Assembly: GCA_044226655.1 (NCBI GenBank)
Contig: JBGAGO010000002.1
Location: forward strand, 643,741-707,740
Direction of reading: 5' to 3'
Source: JBEVOS01 sp044226655
GTDB taxonomy: Bacteria; Pseudomonadota; Alphaproteobacteria; Caulobacterales; Aquidulcibacteraceae
DNA length: 64,000 bases
Shown: positions 61,842-64,000 of the stretch, one piece after another
Position numbering within the stretch: the stretch's first letter is position 1
How the letters are laid out: each line of letters begins with the position of its first letter
The notes under the pieces: generated by a model
The model's database searches: none
What the model was told of the DNA's origin: nothing
The model's input: only the letters and a program-made list of their open reading frames with translations
Position numbers and translations under genes: made by a program

Positions 61842-61940
61842 CCTCCCCCTGCAAGGGGGAGGATGGGAGGGGGTGAACAAAAACGGAGAGGGTTGAACCT
61901 GTGGCTCATCCCCTCCTGACCTCCCCCTTGCAGGGGGAGG
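61842..61940. repeat. Composite palindromic intergenic element, variant family
   Basis: Terminal hairpins CCTCCCCCTGCAAGGGGGAGG-type at 61842-61862 and 61920-61940, with inner arms GGGAGGGG (61865-61872) and CCCCTCC (61910-61916). It has the same design as the CTTGTGG elements but a different hairpin core (CCCCCTGCAAGGGGG). It lies between convergent genes. Confidence 0.8.
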
Positions 61941-61954
61941 AAGAGCGCGCCGCG

Positions 61955-62473
61955 CTATTGCGTCTCCGGCCCGCGATGGATCGAGAGCACGCCGGTGCGG
62001 CTCACCTCGACCAGGCCCAGGGGACGCATGAGATCGACGAAGGCGTCGATCTTCGACGAGGCGCCGGTCATTTCGAAGATGAAGCTTTCGAGCGTGGTGT
62101 CGATCACCTTGGCGCGGAAAATTTCCGAGACGCGCAGCGCCTCGATCCGCTCCTGCCCTTTCGAGCGCACTTTGATGAGCGCCATTTCGCGCTCGACGCC
62201 GGCGGGATCGAGCGTCACGTCGATCACGGTGCGCACGGAGACGATGCGTTCGAGCTGCGCCTTGATCTGATCGAGAATGATCTTCTGGCCCGAGGTGACG
62301 ATGGTGATGCGCGAGGCCTTCTGGGATTTGTCCGTCTCGGCGACGGTCAGGCTCTCGATGTTGTAGCCGCGCGCGGAGAAGAGGCCGACCACGCGCGCGA
62401 GCACGCCGGGCTCGTTGTCGACAATGATGCCGAGCGTGCGGCGTTCCGGAGCGTCATCTGTGCGGGGCGGCAT
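61955..62473 (-). CDS. ilvN: Acetolactate synthase small (regulatory) subunit
   Basis: A 172-residue protein. The ACT domain starts LGIIVDNEPGVLARVVGLFS with GYNIESLTVAETD, and the C-terminal domain has IDAFVDLMRPLGLVEVSRTG. It binds valine and controls acetolactate synthase. The catalytic subunit gene ilvB is not adjacent, although ilvC lies about 5 kb to the left. Confidence 0.93.
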   Translation of the reverse strand: MPPRTDDAPERRTLGIIVDNEPGVLARVVGLFSARGYNIESLTVAETDKSQKASRITIVTSGQKIILDQIKAQLERIVSVRTVIDVTLDPAGVEREMALIKVRSKGQERIEALRVSEIFRAKVIDTTLESFIFEMTGASSKIDAFVDLMRPLGLVEVSRTGVLSIHRGPETQ

Positions 62474-62518
62474 GGTTCTGTCTTAGGCTGGTTCGCGGAA
62501 AAACGCGACAGCGGCGGC

Positions 62519-63010
62519 TCACGGCTTGCGCGGGCCGCCGGGGCCGGCGCCACGCGCGGTCCAGCGGGCGGTGTTGGCGGCGCGGTCGATCGCCTCCTCC
62601 AAATCGCGCACGGCGCGCGGCATGCCGACGCTTTCGCCCGCATAATCGACCACGCGCTTGGTGCGATCGCCCTCCGTCAAGGTGACGGTGAAGGTCGGCA
62701 AATCGGTGATGTTGGCGCGATAGACGTCGCGCAGGGCGTAGAAATCGGCGGCATGGGCCATGTCGAACAGCGCGCGCGCAGCTTCAGGTGAAATGTGATC
62801 GCGCTGTTCGCCTGTCACGCCCACGAAATTGCGGCCGACATAGATCACATCGCCATCGCTTTCGATTGTCACCGTATAGTCCGGGCAGAAGCCGAAGCAA
62901 ACCGAGCGCGTCAGCGAGATCGAAGCGGGCTCCTGAGGCGCGGGCGGCGCGGCGGTCGCGCAGGCGGCGAGCGCGAGGGCGGCGAGGGGCGCGATCAGCA
63001 GCGGCTTCAT
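62519..63010 (-). CDS. DUF6438 lipoprotein-like protein
   Basis: A 163-residue protein starting at MKPLLIAPLAALALAACA with a clear lipobox LAAC and GGAG six bases before. The mature part begins with SLTRSVCFGFCPDYTVTIES, the CxxxC-type signature I associate with DUF6438. A conserved-looking segment FYALRDVYRANITDLPT follows. Probably periplasmic; function unknown. Confidence 0.78.
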   Translation of the reverse strand: MKPLLIAPLAALALAACATAAPPAPQEPASISLTRSVCFGFCPDYTVTIESDGDVIYVGRNFVGVTGEQRDHISPEAARALFDMAHAADFYALRDVYRANITDLPTFTVTLTEGDRTKRVVDYAGESVGMPRAVRDLEEAIDRAANTARWTARGAGPGGPRKP

Positions 63011-63059
63011 GGAGGTCTCCAAACGGGGCGCGCCTTGTGGCGGCGAACCGTGACGAAAT

Positions 63060-63755
63060 CTAGGCCCGGCCGCGGCGAACCCGCTCCGTGCGCTGGGCGA
63101 TCCAGTCTTCGCCGCGCGCGCCAACGCCGATATCGGGGTAGCGTGCGCGCAAATCTTCGCCAAGTTCGGAGGCGCTGCGGATGCTCTCGGCGGCGTGCGA
63201 CGTCTTTCCCGTGGCGAGTTGGCGCAGCATCGCGCTACGGCGGCGCGGATCGATGGCGTTTTGCACCTCCGAGACCAGCAGACGCCGGCACTTGGTCAGG
63301 AAAGCCGCCGCGTCGTGATCAGGCTCGCGCAGATCAGGATTGAGCTGATCGACCTGGTAGTGCGCGAACACGACGGAATCGAGAATGGTGGGCCGAAAGC
63401 CGCGGAAAGCCGCCTCCCTCTCCTGCCCCGACGCTTCGGGCTGCACGTTCGGGAAGTAAAGCCGGCCGCGATCGGCGAGGCTGGACAGGCGCTGCGAGGT
63501 TTCCAACAGGCGCCGCCGCAGATCGGCCGGTTCGTAAACGCCGCCGCTGCGCGCCAGCGCGATCGCATCGCTCACCGCATCGATCGCCTCATGCGCCCAA
63601 TGCATCATGTCGGCGTCCATCTGGGCCTTGAGGCTTTCGAATTGCATGGCGGCCTGTCGGCGCACCAAACCCCAATTGAACAGGAAGGAGGCGAGCGCCA
63701 GCGTGGCGGACACGACCGCCACCCATTCGTTCACGCCCCACGTCGTTAAGTTCAT
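63060..63755 (-). CDS. Membrane-anchored protein of unknown function
   Basis: About 231 residues starting at MNLTTWGVNEWVAVV with GAGGCG just upstream. One transmembrane segment (about 10-30) is followed by a helical cytoplasmic domain. Motifs such as WAHEAIDAVSDAIALARSG and SVVFAHYQVDQLN are not recognised. It stands alone, 50 bases upstream of the lipoprotein gene start. Confidence 0.65.
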   Translation of the reverse strand: MNLTTWGVNEWVAVVSATLALASFLFNWGLVRRQAAMQFESLKAQMDADMMHWAHEAIDAVSDAIALARSGGVYEPADLRRRLLETSQRLSSLADRGRLYFPNVQPEASGQEREAAFRGFRPTILDSVVFAHYQVDQLNPDLREPDHDAAAFLTKCRRLLVSEVQNAIDPRRRSAMLRQLATGKTSHAAESIRSASELGEDLRARYPDIGVGARGEDWIAQRTERVRRGRA

Positions 63756-63852
63756 CTTACGCCTCTGGCGCGAACTTATCCGCGCTTTGCGACAGCATAA
63801 AGCGCCCGCGCGACAAGAAGGAATTTGACTTTTTGCGCCGCAACAAAAATGC

Positions 63853-64000
63853 ATGGAGCGCATGGCGCTGACTGGGGCGATCATCGATTCGGGCGAGGCG
63901 GCGCCGGCGCGCGCGCACGCCAGCGCGACGGGCTATCTGCCCGAGATCGACGCCTATCGCTGCTTCGCCATGTCGATCGTGGTGCTGATGCATTGCGGAC
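63853..64000 (+). CDS. Acyltransferase-3 family protein, N-terminal part only
   Basis: The frame opens at ATG 63853 (or ATG 63862) and runs off the right edge. After a 28-residue leader, TGYLPEIDAYRCFAMSIVVL reads like the first membrane helix of OafA/YrhL-type acyltransferases, in which a R-C-F/A-A pattern and H (LMHCG) are conserved. These enzymes O-acetylate polysaccharides or lipids. Confidence 0.7.
   Translation, partial: MERMALTGAIIDSGEAAPARAHASATGYLPEIDAYRCFAMSIVVLMHCG

Noticed and set aside
1..64000. CRISPR arrays, rRNA operons, riboswitches, insertion sequences
   Set aside because: No regular spaced repeats, rRNA segments, conserved riboswitch cores or transposase genes were recognised on either strand.

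Overview
The window is GC-rich, densely packed chromosomal DNA from an alphaproteobacterium. A Caulobacterales or Hyphomonadaceae-type organism is the best inference. The clues are NodT-type outer-membrane efflux genes, a chemotaxis operon with a CheZ, two long TipN-like coiled-coil membrane proteins, and palindromic intergenic repeats of a kind common in that class. No rRNA, intact tRNA, CRISPR array, transposase or integrase was seen. Most genes sit in tight same-strand runs with ATGA or TGATG overlaps.

Layout. 1-968: right edge of an integrated element. Two unrecognised minus-strand genes lie there, followed by a 42-base 3' fragment of a tRNA-Lys gene that looks like an attachment-site scar. 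1118-4720: a minus-strand metal (probably zinc) uptake operon: small CxxC/His protein, ZnuD-like TonB receptor, secreted protein, MerC-like membrane protein, with a repeated motif upstream. 4790-10241: an ABM-fold monooxygenase, then a carboxylic-acid catabolic operon (isocitrate-lyase/PEP-mutase family lyase, LeuC-like and LeuD-like hydratase subunits, MmgE/PrpD dehydratase, GntR/FCD regulator). 10406-12223: a Baeyer-Villiger-type monooxygenase on the other strand. 12414-14644: an unknown two-gene membrane module with a VWA-like protein. 14790-23487: chemotaxis genes (pseudo-receiver, CheZ, CheY, CheA, CheW, CheR, CheB and a soluble PAS-containing receptor).

23536-35315: ogt, a three-gene ABC exporter, two GGDEF/EAL proteins flanking a GNAT enzyme, and a hybrid histidine kinase with a single-domain response regulator. 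35406-42036: a TetR-controlled RND efflux system (NodT-type outer-membrane factor divergent from tetR, adaptor and pump). 42595-46328: tandem paralogous TipN-like proteins ending in a strong terminator. 46369-48319: MFS transporter, DUF423 protein and PaaI thioesterase. 48401-52571: an uncharacterised module (lipocalin-like protein, APH-family phosphotransferase, 149-residue protein) with a DUF559 nuclease gene and a palindromic repeat lodged inside it, then a prolyl aminopeptidase.

52625-64000: housekeeping and small-function genes. They are a serine hydrolase, two GFA proteins, purT, ilvC with an upstream TetR gene, a divergent GH13 glucosidase, a SnoaL-tailed exported protein, a PLP aminotransferase, ilvN (without ilvB beside it), a DUF6438 lipoprotein, a membrane protein of unknown role, and the start of an acyltransferase-3 gene. 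The themes that link genes across the window are signalling (chemotaxis, c-di-GMP, phosphorelay), envelope transport and polarity, plus two catabolic or uncharacterised operons that merit attention. Palindromic repeat elements recur at six places and often serve as likely terminators.
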